Of a DNA stretch of 6,023 bases, positions 1-5,687 are shown in pieces. The notes beneath the pieces were generated by a model. That model was given only the letters and a program-made list of their open reading frames with translations, was not told the origin of the DNA and ran no database searches. The translations under genes were made by a program, and so were the position numbers. Positions within the stretch are counted from its first letter, which is position 1, and each line of letters starts with the position of its first letter. Location of the stretch: positions 1 to 6,023 of the forward strand of contig CALLKE010000182.1 in the NCBI GenBank assembly GCA_938008555.1, written 5' to 3'. The stretch comes from an uncultured Pedobacter sp. Lineage in GTDB: Bacteria; Bacteroidota; Bacteroidia; Sphingobacteriales; Sphingobacteriaceae.

Positions 1-26
1 TGCTCTTTGGTTCTATAAAGCGTCAT
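1..26 (-). CDS. Probable start of a P2 gpD-like tail protein gene (partial)
   Basis: Only the first eight codons are in the window (MTLYRTKE), and the gene runs off the left edge. The ATG (26-24) overlaps the TGA of the gpU remnant (25-23) as ATGA, the coupling used elsewhere in this tail operon. In P2 the gene after U is D, a baseplate/tail protein. The identity rests on gene order and the overlap, because eight residues are too few to recognise a family. Whether the rest of the gene is intact cannot be seen. Confidence 0.4.
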
Positions 27-278
27 AGATCTTCCCCGTAACGTTCCAGGCTTAATCTAAATTCAATTTTTCGGGGTGTTCCGTCTGGTAAAAAGATATT
101 TTGAGTCTCTTCAATTTGAGCGATGACGAAGCGACCCAATACATTTCCTTGGCCGTTAATTAACATCAGAGGTTCTTGGCCAATATGCTCAAAAGGCTAA
201 CGATGCTCACTGCTGCGTTTTAACGTTTGATAAGCGCTGGTGTTTAAGGAAAAACGATAAGGCAAGAGTAAGCATCAT
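23..278 (-). pseudogene. U: P2 gpU-like tail protein, frameshifted and internally deleted
   Basis: The P2 gpU family is a small tail-terminator/completion protein of about 130-160 residues; only about 85 codons remain here. The start MMLTLAL is family-like, and its ATG (278-276) overlaps the TGA of the preceding tape-measure remnant. Near 254-260 the coding sense shifts frame to RFSLNTSAYQTLKRSSEHR. A TAG follows at 199-197 where gpU proteins have the Trp of a conserved RWP motif. The sense then jumps to FEHIGQEPLMLINGQG and continues to the family's C-terminal region, including FLPDGTPRKIEF and LSLERYGEDL, ending at TGA 25-23. The central part between RWP and the 'PLL-G-G' segment, roughly 40 residues by comparison with P2 gpU from memory, is missing. 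The family call is firm; the exact missing length is an estimate. Confidence 0.75.
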
Positions 279-814
279 GGTAATGCCCCCACAGGATCAT
301 ATAAGGCCCCACGCGATTGCGCCTTAAGACGACGCATGACTTCATCTGCTACAGCTTTTGAATCTTGATTGGGTGAGGCTTGGACATTGATATTAAAACT
401 ATTGTTTTGGGTGTTATTTTGAGCAGTTTTTTGTGCAAGCGGTATGGCTTGTTTAAGCGCCTCACTGACTGGCTGCATTTCAGAGATGCTCAGTTCAGGC
501 GTATCCTTTTTACCCCAGAGTTTATCCCAAGGGCCACCGACAACTTTAAACGGGGTTTTGATTTTCTCCCAAAATCTATTGAGCTAATTGCTAAAGGCTT
601 TCCATACAGGCTTAATAGGTTCCCAAATGGTCATGAAGAAGCTTTTGACAGATTCCCAATTCGTGACCACCAAGGTTGTGGCAATGGCTATGCCACCCAC
701 AATGGCGCCGACTGGTTTAATGGAAAGCTTTGGCAGACTGATTTCATCAATACGACCTTTATTACCACGACCATCAACAAAGGCGTTAAAATTTTTAAGT
801 ATTTTTGGCAACAT
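275..814 (-). pseudogene. Chimeric tail tube (FII) 5' end joined to tape measure (T) 3' end, with internal amber codon
   Basis: This is one reading frame of 180 codons with a TAG at codon 77 (586-584). Residues 1 to about 32 (MLPKILKNFNAF, DEISLPKL) match the N-terminus of P2-type tail tube protein FII (MALPRKLKxxNLFxDG, VTLPKL). From about residue 33 the sequence turns into the C-terminal part of a tape measure protein: a hydrophobic GAIVGGIAIATTLVV segment, then NWESVKSFF and WEPIKPVWKAF. After the amber codon the same frame continues with FWEKIKTPFK, an Asn/Gln-rich stretch, and the typical end DEVMRRLKAQSRGALYDP. The ATG overlaps the sheath stop (TGATG, 816-812) and has AAGGAG upstream. 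The rest of FII, E/E' and most of T, about 3 kb in P2, are absent. The amber probably replaces a Trp codon (AFSN-W-L). Neither half can function. Confidence 0.8.
584..586 (-). other. In-frame amber codon within the FII::T chimera
   Basis: TAG follows WKAFSN, and the same frame resumes immediately with LNRFWEKIKTPF, so no indel is needed to explain the break. A single TGG to TAG change (Trp to stop) is the simplest origin, because tape measure proteins commonly have an aromatic residue in this position of the repeat-like W-x-x-F pattern. The ancestral codon is inferred. Confidence 0.7.
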
Positions 815-1756
815 CAGATCAGCTCCTTGATATAATCGTTAATCAAGTGGGAACGAAAGACGATCCGCTCTGCTGGATAAGGCGGTGTGAAATCAAAGTC
901 AAAGTAGACTTTACCTTGCGCAATATTCGCCGGAGTATTAAGCTCTGGATCGGGATAGCATTGCCCACCTAAAATAGCACCCAGAGCCTTGAGGTGGGCC
1001 AAATAAGCATTGACGCTTTCAACCACATCATCCAAATAAGTTCTTGTAATATTGCGGTCCACAGCCCAAAGATGAGCGCGCAGCAAACTATCATTAATTA
1101 AGTCAGCCGTTCTACGCACCGACAAAAACGCCCATTTTGGATCACTGGAGCAACTTCTATTACCCCAAAGACGGTAACCTTCTTGGCGAATAATCGTTGT
1201 GACTTCATTTTCGTTGAGGAAATTAGCCCGGCAATTCGCATCACCTAAAGTAAAATTAACAGGTCTTGCTGTGCCGACTATGCCATAAATTTCTTGGTTG
1301 GAAGGTGACCACCAAAAACTATTTTCATTATCACTACGTGCAATAAGTCCTGCAATATAAGGATTGGATGGTACAATCTGCTCGCTGTCTATAAAAATTT
1401 TGACCCAAGGATCGACCACATAAACACGTGCATGCCAAAAATCCTTGCGCCAGGTAATGGCATCTTGATCATTGGTATTCGGTCCATCGGCAATAATGAC
1501 GGCATGTAATCTATCTGCGATAACCAGCATGCTACTGATGATAGGATTAGCTTGATTATTCGGTCTTTGATGGGTAAAACCAGGCGCAATCAGAATACGA
1601 GGAGCGGCATGTACAATGCTTTCAGCACTTAAAAATGCTTGAACGCCTTTGTAATCGCCCGTTTGTGCATCAACGCCACCAATAATATTAGCAATTGTTT
1701 CTGTTTCATCTTCACCTGATTCAACACGAATAACAATGACCATTGCGCCAATTTGA
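814..1756 (-). pseudogene. FI: P2 FI-like contractile tail sheath protein, N-terminally truncated
   Basis: The sheath subunits of contractile phage tails form the outer tube that shortens to drive the inner tube through the host envelope. The family is near 390 residues; 309 are open here from the first in-frame ATG (1743-1741), and homology begins slightly earlier at FDQIGA (about 1758-1741), equivalent to the family's FDQIGAVVVVVRVE. Visible hallmarks, numbered from that ATG, are AESI..APRILIAPG (about 40-55), AVIIADGP (81-88), the conserved RLWGNRSCSSDP (191-202), RTADLINDSLLRAHLWAVD (211-229) and the C-terminal DFDFTPPYPAERI. Upstream, the frame closes at TAG (1785-1783), and the preceding DNA encodes the end of another protein. 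About 90 N-terminal residues are therefore gone and there is no authentic start. Its TGA overlaps the FII start (TGATG), as expected for an operon. Confidence 0.88.
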
Positions 1757-3001
1757 TCAAACTTTAAGCGTGCGATCGATATCTACTGCGAAAGCTGTAG
1801 ATGTATCAGTGAAGGAACCTGAGCATAATAACTGGATATGCTTATGTAGTAATAAGCTGAGGTATAAAAAAATAGCCACTATTTTACCGGCTGGGATGGT
1901 GATGCTAGCAGTACCCGCACAATATTGGCTGTGCCAGTAGCGTTATTGTAAAAATTGGTCCAGATCAAACCGCTAATTGACGATTTGTTTGCATTCGTAT
2001 TGTTAGGCGTAGCAACAAAAAGCCCCATACCTCTTCATAGCCTGAAGACCAATAAATAGGTTGAGCCACTAAATGAAACGGTTCGGGTGATATCGACAGC
2101 TGTCGTATTTTTAATAAAAATAACGCCAAGGCCGGCATAGGGATAAGTGTATTCATTAGTTGAAACAGCATATTTAACGTACATTTCTTTATGAATAAAT
2201 ATCCCATTATTACCCTGCAAAAAATAGATCTGTGGTGGCCTATAAAAACCCGCATAGTTTGTCGTTTGCGTATGGGACCCTGCAAGAAGTTGCAGCATAT
2301 TGTCTGCATTGGCTACGTGGTTATACCAAACGCCAAGTTGTGAGGTTAATCACCATATCCACAGTAATCGTTTTGGCGGCTCAAAACACCAAAAATAAAA
2401 GGCAAAGCTCCTGTTTCAATCATGTTGCGGTTGCGCACTTTAGTCATGATGGTTGAGCTGTCAGGGACATCATTGATGCTTGAGAAATTACTTACCAAGG
2501 TATTTAAAGCTTGAAGCTGGGTTTGACCGGTTGTATTGATGGCTGTGATGTTTGTATCTTTTCTGGCATCAATCGATGACGTTTTAGCTCTATCGATGGC
2601 TGATAAGGCGCTGGTCTTGGTTGTATTTAAATTGGCTAAATGGGCATTTGCTGCATCCAAAAGTGCCTGCAGTTTTTCATCGGACATATTGACGATGTCA
2701 TAAAGGTGCTATGACCCGCAATGGATTCCAAAGCTTTGGCAAGGTACGCCAGTTGATCGGCCGGCGCGGCGCATTGATCGATAAATCTTTAAGGCGCTGA
2801 TGTAGCGCATAAACGGCTTCTTTAGCGATTGTCATGGTTGCTCCACAAATTGCAGCATCTGAGGCAATTCTGGTATTGTTTGGAAGTTCTAGAATTTTGC
2901 ACTCGAACTGAAGTTTATCAAGCGCATCTCGTGAGGGCAGCACCAAGGTTTACGTTTTCGTACAGATAAACCGCATGAGTATCGTAATATGTCCCCTGCA
3001 T
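1757..3001 (-). pseudogene. Tail-region protein of unknown function, multiply frameshifted
   Basis: I do not recognise a named family. The coding sense can be followed through successive frames: MQGTYYDTHAVYLYENVNL (from ATG 3001-2999); DALDKLQFECKILELPNNTR; APADQLAYLAKALESIAGHS; YDIVNMSDEKLQALL (through 2687); LGVWYNHVANADNMLQLL; GMGLFVATPNNTNANKSSIS; AGTASITIPAGKIVAIFLY; and SFTDTSTAFAVDIDRTLKV with TGA at 1759-1757. Frame changes fall near 2930, 2765, 2708, 2348 and 1918. A stop lies at 2037-2035, and there is a possible compensating pair around 1840. Residues after MSDEK are Ala/Thr/Leu-rich and coiled-coil-like, followed by a Tyr/Asn/Thr-rich beta-type region, which would suit a fibre-like or virion-surface protein. 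No ribosome site precedes the ATG at 2687, which favours one gene over two. The start has GGAAG upstream and overlaps a preceding stop (TGATG). Position between the fibre region and FI is inferred from P2 order. Confidence 0.6.
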
Positions 3002-3039
3002 CAGCTATCTTCCACGATATGATTCATTATAAAAGGGCT
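3001..3039 (-). pseudogene. Last residues of an upstream phage gene (remnant)
   Basis: The minus strand is open from 3039 and ends MNHIVEDS then TGA (3003-3001), which overlaps the ATG of the following phage gene as TGATG. The same overlap style occurs at the FI/FII boundary. An in-frame TAA at 3042-3040 closes it upstream, where the cassette's first gene begins, so at most a dozen residues of the original gene survive. By P2 order this would be a tail-fibre-region gene. The fragment is too short for any family assignment. Confidence 0.3.
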
Positions 3040-3046
3040 TTAGAAG
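3018..3046 (+). promoter_or_regulatory. Possible -10 element and ribosome binding site for the hydrolase gene
   Basis: TATGAT (3018-3023) matches five of six -10 consensus bases, and TATAAA follows at 3028-3033. No convincing -35 lies 16-18 bases upstream of either. AAAGGG (3032-3037) sits nine bases before the ATG and is the likeliest ribosome site; AGAAG directly abuts the ATG and is too close. The region overlaps the end of the phage remnant, so the hydrolase may use an improvised promoter. Confidence 0.3.
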
Positions 3047-3886
3047 ATGCGTACTCTTGAGATATTGGAATTTAATATTGATAATTTTTGCTTAAATGCT
3101 GCTGTGCTAGGCAATGGGCAGATTGCCATTGTCATTGGTAGCCACAAATATTATCCACGCACTTTTTCTGGTAATCTAGCAAACAAGCTGCAACTGGTCT
3201 GTGCCGATACTCGTGGTTTTACTCCAGATAATGCAAACCATGTGGAAGCAGATTTTACTCTCGATAAAATTACCCAGGATATTGAAATAATACGCCAATC
3301 TTTAAAAAGCGATAAGGTGATCATAGTTGGGCACTCAATTCATGCTTTTATGGCCCTTGAATATGGACGTAGATTTCCAGAAAACGTAAGTCATCTTGTC
3401 TTGATTGCCTCAAGCCCTATAGCAGGGCCTGAAATTTACAAAGAAGCCGATCGGTATTTTGAAGAGTCAGTTTGCCCAGAAAGGAAAGCTGCGTTTGCGA
3501 CCAGTATGCAGAAGTTTGTTGAAAGTGGCGATCAGTCATTTGTAGGGCGTATGCTCGCTTTCGGGCCGAGGCTTTGGTATGACTACAATTTTGACGCATC
3601 CAAACTTTGGGAAAATGTAGAGGTAAATCCCATGGGTGCCGAAATAATCTGGGGCCCTATGTTTGCAAACTACGATACCACCAAAGCGCTAAAAACAATT
3701 AAATGTCCTATATTTCTCGCGTTGGGTCGTTACGATTATTTTAATCCTCCTCATTTGTGGGAAGGGTATCGTAATGAAGCTTCAAATCTCACCGTCCGCA
3801 TTTTTGAAAAAAGCAGTCATACCCCACAACTTGAGGAGACTAAGAATTTTGATGAGGAACTGATCAAGTGGTTAGAACATGAATAA
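3047..3886 (+). CDS. Alpha/beta-fold hydrolase, proline-iminopeptidase-like
   Basis: This 279-residue cytoplasmic enzyme has no signal peptide. The fold is shown by strand-like AIVIGS (about 27-32), CADTRGFTP (52-60), the nucleophile elbow VGHSIHA with Ser97, the following helix ALEYGRRFPENVSHLVLIAS, the acid loop LGRYDYF with Asp230, and the final KSSHTPQLEE with His258. Length and the order Ser-Asp-His fit the alpha/beta hydrolase superfamily (peptidases, esterases, lactonases). The elbow reads G-x-S-x-H rather than G-x-S-x-G; as I recall, GHSIHG-type elbows occur in proline-iminopeptidase-like members, so activity is still plausible. The substrate is unknown. The gene is separated by 104 bases from the regulator, which has its own promoter, so joint regulation is possible but not shown. 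Residues up to 110 contain the whole elbow and show no break. Confidence 0.85.
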   Translation: MRTLEILEFNIDNFCLNAAVLGNGQIAIVIGSHKYYPRTFSGNLANKLQLVCADTRGFTPDNANHVEADFTLDKITQDIEIIRQSLKSDKVIIVGHSIHAFMALEYGRRFPENVSHLVLIASSPIAGPEIYKEADRYFEESVCPERKAAFATSMQKFVESGDQSFVGRMLAFGPRLWYDYNFDASKLWENVEVNPMGAEIIWGPMFANYDTTKALKTIKCPIFLALGRYDYFNPPHLWEGYRNEASNLTVRIFEKSSHTPQLEETKNFDEELIKWLEHE

Positions 3887-3931
3887 ATTAATTTCATTCT
3901 TTCTCATATAGACTTTTTAGTATCTTTCCTC

Positions 3932-3958
3932 TTGACAATGTCTACTAATTAGTATATT
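3932..3958 (+). promoter_or_regulatory. Sigma-70-type promoter for the regulator-aminotransferase-cyclodeaminase genes
   Basis: A perfect TTGACA (3932-3937) is followed after 15 bases by TATATT (3953-3958), or after 17 bases by the poorer TATTTC. It is the best promoter-like pair in the window and lies 32 bases before the regulator ATG, with GAGG (3980-3983) as ribosome site seven bases before that ATG. The 15-base spacer is shorter than the optimal 17, consistent with a promoter that needs a regulator or is weakened by one. Confidence 0.6.
3943..3954. promoter_or_regulatory. Palindromic operator candidate TACTAATTAGTA
   Basis: This is a perfect 12-bp inverted repeat lying between the -35 and -10 and covering the first two bases of the -10. 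A dimeric repressor bound here would block RNA polymerase. The adjacent PAS/helix-turn-helix regulator is the obvious candidate for autoregulation, but that is inferred from position only. Short AT-rich palindromes also arise by chance. Confidence 0.4.
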
Positions 3959-3990
3959 TCTTCTAAGCATATGGACTATGAGGTATACAA

Positions 3991-4572
3991 ATGGTTTTAT
4001 CCAATTACATTCTAATAGGCGATGCTATTGTGCGTTTGATGGATCCTTTGGTTGAGATCGTCATTCATGATATCGCTAAAAATAGCATTGCCTATATTAA
4101 CGGTAAGCTTTCTGATCGAGCAATAGGAGATGTAAGCTTACTTGATCAACAAGGGCTGGGTAGCGTAGACCAAGTAGTCTATCCAAAAATTAACTTTGAT
4201 GGGCGCCTTGTCAAATCGGTTTCAGTTAGCTTAGAAGAAAAATACCTTCTTTGCATCAATTGCGATGTCTCAATATTCAGTAAGATGCAAGAATTAAGTG
4301 GCACCTTACTTCAAAAAAACATGAGTCATCAGACACAGTCTTTATTTGCTAATGACTGGCAGGAGAAATTGCATGTAAGCATTCATTCTTATTTGCAAAA
4401 TCACAGCTTGCCATTCGATCATCTATCGCAAAGTGATAAAAAAGCTCTGACCAAACATTTATTTGAGCTCGGTGCATTTCATGAGAAAAATGCAGCAGAT
4501 TATGTGGCAAAAGTTTTGAATCTTGGCAGGGCGACTGTTTTTAAATATTTAAAAGAATGGAGGAATCAATGA
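3991..4572 (+). CDS. YheO-like PAS domain plus C-terminal helix-turn-helix regulator (DauR-like)
   Basis: This 193-residue DNA-binding protein has two parts. The N-terminal PAS-like domain (about 1-110) carries the YheO hallmark of a conserved V-x-I-V-I-H-D-I segment (21-28), followed by NSIAYINGKLSDRAIGD (31-47). The C-terminal domain (about 145-190) is the DauR/YheO type: LSQSDKKALTKHLFELGAF, then AADYVAKVLNLGRATVFKYL, whose second half is the recognition helix. YheO-family regulators include DauR, which controls D-arginine catabolism together with an ornithine-cyclodeaminase-family enzyme. Here too the gene is followed by amino-acid enzymes, so it probably senses an amino acid or its keto/imino product. 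Its stop overlaps the next start (ATGA), implying translational coupling. It is intact and of usual family length. The ligand and its sign of action are not visible. Confidence 0.85.
   Translation: MVLSNYILIGDAIVRLMDPLVEIVIHDIAKNSIAYINGKLSDRAIGDVSLLDQQGLGSVDQVVYPKINFDGRLVKSVSVSLEEKYLLCINCDVSIFSKMQELSGTLLQKNMSHQTQSLFANDWQEKLHVSIHSYLQNHSLPFDHLSQSDKKALTKHLFELGAFHEKNAADYVAKVLNLGRATVFKYLKEWRNQ
4559..4563 (+). promoter_or_regulatory. Ribosome binding site GGAGG that decides the aminotransferase start
   Basis: GGAGG lies inside the last codons of the regulator and five bases before ATG 4569. An alternative ATG at 4557 would contain this motif within its own codons and has no comparable site upstream, so 4569 is preferred. 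Confidence 0.7.
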
Positions 4573-5687
4573 ACATTTTTAAGTTAGAGGAATACCTCGC
4601 AAAGTATGAATTTTCAGCAAAGTATTTATTATGCTGCTCAGACGCCGAAAGCTTTGCAATGTCTGAAATAATAGATATGGCGAGTCCAAAAGAGCAGGAT
4701 TTATGGCAACACTTAGGCCTTGGCTATACTGAAGCTCCTGGGTTGCCTGATTTACGCGAAACGGTAGCACATGAACTATATCCGGGACTTGAATCAGGCA
4801 ATATACTTATGTTTGCGGGTGCAGAGGAAGGTATATTCTGTGCGCTTAATGCTGTTGTTGAATCTGCAGATCATGTCATCGTTTTAACACCATGCTATCA
4901 ATCACTCCTTGAAATTCCAAAAACCAAAGGTGCTGATGTTACAGAAATACAGCTTAAAGAAGAAAATGATTGGCGTATTGACTTGGGCGCCATTCAAGGT
5001 GCAATAAAGCCCCATACAAAATGTATCGTCATCAATTTTCCGCATAATCCTACTGGGCAAGTTATAGAAGAGGAGGAACTCAAAGCGCTTATTGGAATAT
5101 GTGAATCCAAAGGTATTTGGTTGTTTTCGGATGAAGTTTATAGGCTTCTTGGAATTCCAAATCATCCATGGGCTTCTCCTGTTGCCTGCCTTTATGATAA
5201 AGGCTTGTCACTTGGTGTTATGAGCAAAGCTTTTGGTATGGCAGGTCTCAGGATTGGTTGGATTGTATGCCAAGATAAAACGGTGCTGAAAAAGATAGAG
5301 CATGTTAAGCATTATACTTCTATCTGCAACAGTGCTCCGGCTGAAATATTAAGCCTAATCTCTTTGCGTAATAAGGACAAAATCTTACGGCGGAATAATT
5401 ACATTGTTGAGGATAACCTCAAGCTTCTCGATCAATTTTTCATGGACTATAGCAATCTTTTCGAATGGGTGCGACCACAAGGCGGATGTGTTGGGTTCGT
5501 GAAATATAAAGGTACAGGTTCTATTGAGGCTTTTTGTGAGCGATTAGTGAACAAGCAAAATGTACTTCTCATGCCAGCATCCATCTATGACTACGCGAGT
5601 AATCATTTCCGCATAGGATTTGGCCGCAAAAATATGCCCCAGTGCCTTGATCAATTAAAAGAGTTTTTGAATCATGAAAATATTTGA
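4569..5687 (+). CDS. Class I/II (fold-type I) PLP-dependent aminotransferase
   Basis: This 372-residue cytoplasmic enzyme should move an amino group between an amino acid and a keto acid using pyridoxal phosphate. Hallmarks, numbered from ATG 4569, are YTEAPGLPDLRETVA (about 53-67), the cofactor phosphate region AGAEEGI (84-90), NFPHNPTG with Asn160, SDEVYR with Asp188 (pyridine nitrogen) and Tyr191, MSKAFGMAGLRIGW with the Schiff-base Lys220 and phosphate-binding Arg228, and HFRIGFG with Arg348 for the substrate carboxylate. All key residues are present, so it should be active. The style 'GYTE..G...LR..., FAGAEE, PCYQSL' recalls capreomycidine-synthase-like aminotransferases, a resemblance from memory that does not fix the substrate. 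The start at 4569 is chosen because it overlaps the regulator's stop and follows GGAGG. Its 3' end overlaps the next gene by 14 bases, so the two are coupled. Confidence 0.9.
   Translation: MNIFKLEEYLAKYEFSAKYLLCCSDAESFAMSEIIDMASPKEQDLWQHLGLGYTEAPGLPDLRETVAHELYPGLESGNILMFAGAEEGIFCALNAVVESADHVIVLTPCYQSLLEIPKTKGADVTEIQLKEENDWRIDLGAIQGAIKPHTKCIVINFPHNPTGQVIEEEELKALIGICESKGIWLFSDEVYRLLGIPNHPWASPVACLYDKGLSLGVMSKAFGMAGLRIGWIVCQDKTVLKKIEHVKHYTSICNSAPAEILSLISLRNKDKILRRNNYIVEDNLKLLDQFFMDYSNLFEWVRPQGGCVGFVKYKGTGSIEAFCERLVNKQNVLLMPASIYDYASNHFRIGFGRKNMPQCLDQLKEFLNHENI

Larger units (their letters stand above)
3912..3964 (+). repeat. Two imperfect direct repeats 32 bp apart in the regulator promoter
   Basis: Positions 3912-3932 and 3944-3964 match at 17 of 21 bases when aligned directly; the shared core is TTAGTAT, one variable base, then TTTC. 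The 32-bp offset is close to three DNA helical turns, so both copies would face the same side. A weaker third copy (ACTAT...GGTATAC) begins near 3975, 31 bp further on. The first copy lies upstream of the -35 and the second spans spacer and -10, an arrangement typical of regulator binding sites. No binding is known; this is a pattern read by eye. Confidence 0.45.

Noticed and set aside
380..835. Open plus-strand frame of 151 codons
   Set aside because: It lies antisense to the FII/tape-measure remnant, whose minus-strand frame shows clear family motifs. The plus-strand protein has no recognisable motif or ribosome site.
1743..1940. Open plus-strand frame of 65 codons
   Set aside because: It is the reverse complement of the phage deletion scar and the broken tail gene. 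The minus-strand reading explains the sequence better.
1965..2309. Minus-strand frame of 114 codons as a separate gene
   Set aside because: Its sequence is rich in unlikely residues and mostly shadows the better frame containing HTQTTNYAGFY and IFIKNTTAVDITRTV. Only a short stretch (YWSSGYEE) may belong to the true protein.
2346..2687. Independent gene starting MSDEKLQALL
   Set aside because: There is no ribosome site before the ATG, and the frame upstream (YDIVN) continues the sense of the preceding segment after a one-base shift. One broken gene is the simpler reading.
3887..3911. Rho-independent terminator after the hydrolase gene
   Set aside because: The only symmetry is AT-rich (AAATTAATTT) with no GC stem followed by a T run, so no terminator can be supported.
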